From Geobacter sp. (GTDB taxonomy: Bacteria; Desulfobacterota; Desulfuromonadia; Geobacterales; DSM-12255): a stretch of DNA of 15,161 nucleotides. The notes beneath the pieces were generated by a model that was not told where the DNA came from, searched no databases, and was given only the letters and a program-made list of their open reading frames with translations. The position numbers were made by a program, and so were the translations under genes. The stretch covers positions 1 through 15,161 of the forward strand of contig VEOV01000310.1 in the NCBI GenBank assembly GCA_012026855.1, written 5' to 3'. Positions 14,764-15,161 of this stretch are shown one piece after another (the first letter of the stretch is position 1; every line of letters begins with the position of its first letter).

Positions 14764-15161
14764 TGGCTCTCTTGACCAAATTAGCCAGGCTGGCAATGAA
14801 ACCGGCAGAGCAATTGAGGGATGGCGCTCTTTCGAATTTTGCAATACCGAGCTCCCAGGCCTTTTTTGAGTATTCTATGTCGATCTCATGCAGAGTTTCG
14901 ATATGGTCGGACACAAATGACAGCGGCACTACCAGCAGGTTTTTGACTCCACTGGCGGCCAGCTTTACCAGCATTTCATCAGTTGATGGTTCCAGCCACT
15001 TTACCGGACCGGCACGGGACTGAAACGCCAGATGATGCGCATTGCCAAAACTCTTCATCACCAGCTTGACGCACTCTTCGATCTGCTCCAGATACGGGTC
15101 CCCTTCGTCAATGAACGACTGGGGCAGCGAATGGGCAGAGAAGAGAATATCCCCCTCAGCC
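14750..15161 (-). CDS. hemH: Ferrochelatase, C-terminal part (runs off right edge)
   Basis: Inserts Fe2+ into protoporphyrin IX (or a coproporphyrin in some lineages), the final step of haem synthesis. The 136 C-terminal residues are visible, less than half of the usual 310-350. They show the active-site block ILFSAHSLPQSF with the metal-binding His, then FQSRAGPVKWLEPSTDE, LLVVPLSFVSDHIETLHEID and a short C-terminus NCSAGFIASLANL. The upstream frame continues open to the edge, so the start is outside. The stop (14750-14752) lies inside the next small gene. No cysteine cluster for a 2Fe-2S centre is seen at the C-terminus. Confidence 0.93.
   Translation of the reverse strand, partial: AEGDILFSAHSLPQSFIDEGDPYLEQIEECVKLVMKSFGNAHHLAFQSRAGPVKWLEPSTDEMLVKLAASGVKNLLVVPLSFVSDHIETLHEIDIEYSKKAWELGIAKFERAPSLNCSAGFIASLANLVKRANGEC

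Overview
The window reads as chromosomal housekeeping DNA from a Geobacter-like member of the Desulfuromonadales. This placement is an inference from protein resemblance and gene content: tol-pal cluster with cpoB, NadA with three Fe-S cysteines, type I-beta DAHP synthase, hypE, and ResB/CcsA-type cytochrome c assembly genes. No rRNA, tRNA, CRISPR array, transposase or phage gene was seen.

Layout. 1-732 (minus): 5' part of glycogen phosphorylase, cut by the window edge. 860-2555 (plus): greB and, 4 nt later, a membrane-bound class III nucleotidyl cyclase. 2692-4005 (plus): fumC, interrupted by an in-frame TAA 28 codons before its ancestral stop at 4089. 4094-4275: a 182-nt imperfect palindrome. 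4341-6926 (plus): a CcsA-like protein, a second palindrome (5062-5179), a compact ResB-like protein and hypE (overlapping the ResB-like gene by ATGA). 6939-8218 (plus): a promoter, an aromatic-rich leader peptide, a terminator/antiterminator and the DAHP synthase gene. 8271-13163 (plus): tolQ-tolR-tolA-tolB, then pal with its own promoter and terminator, then cpoB. A bidirectional terminator separates cpoB from a convergent tatA/B-type gene (minus), which diverges from nadA (plus). The right end (minus) holds the 3' part of hemH and, overlapping its stop, a 64-codon CxxC...CxxC protein.

The best find is upstream of the DAHP synthase gene. A 30-residue reading frame with ten aromatic residues (7 Phe, 2 Tyr, 1 Trp) is followed by mutually exclusive RNA pairings: protector 7017-7024/7042-7049, antiterminator 7040-7048/7100-7108, and a Rho-independent terminator 7094-7132. 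This is the architecture of ribosome-mediated attenuation, placed on an enzyme whose N-terminal domain is also of the type that senses aromatic amino acids. The leader start codon lies at about the predicted transcription start, so the leader may be translated leaderless.

Other points of interest are the fumC nonsense codon with an intact downstream tail, the two unrelated palindromic elements bracketing the ccsA-like gene, an altered WWD motif (Asp to Thr) in that protein, a four-codon mini-ORF coupled to the resB-like start, and a Gln/Ala repeat linker in Pal.
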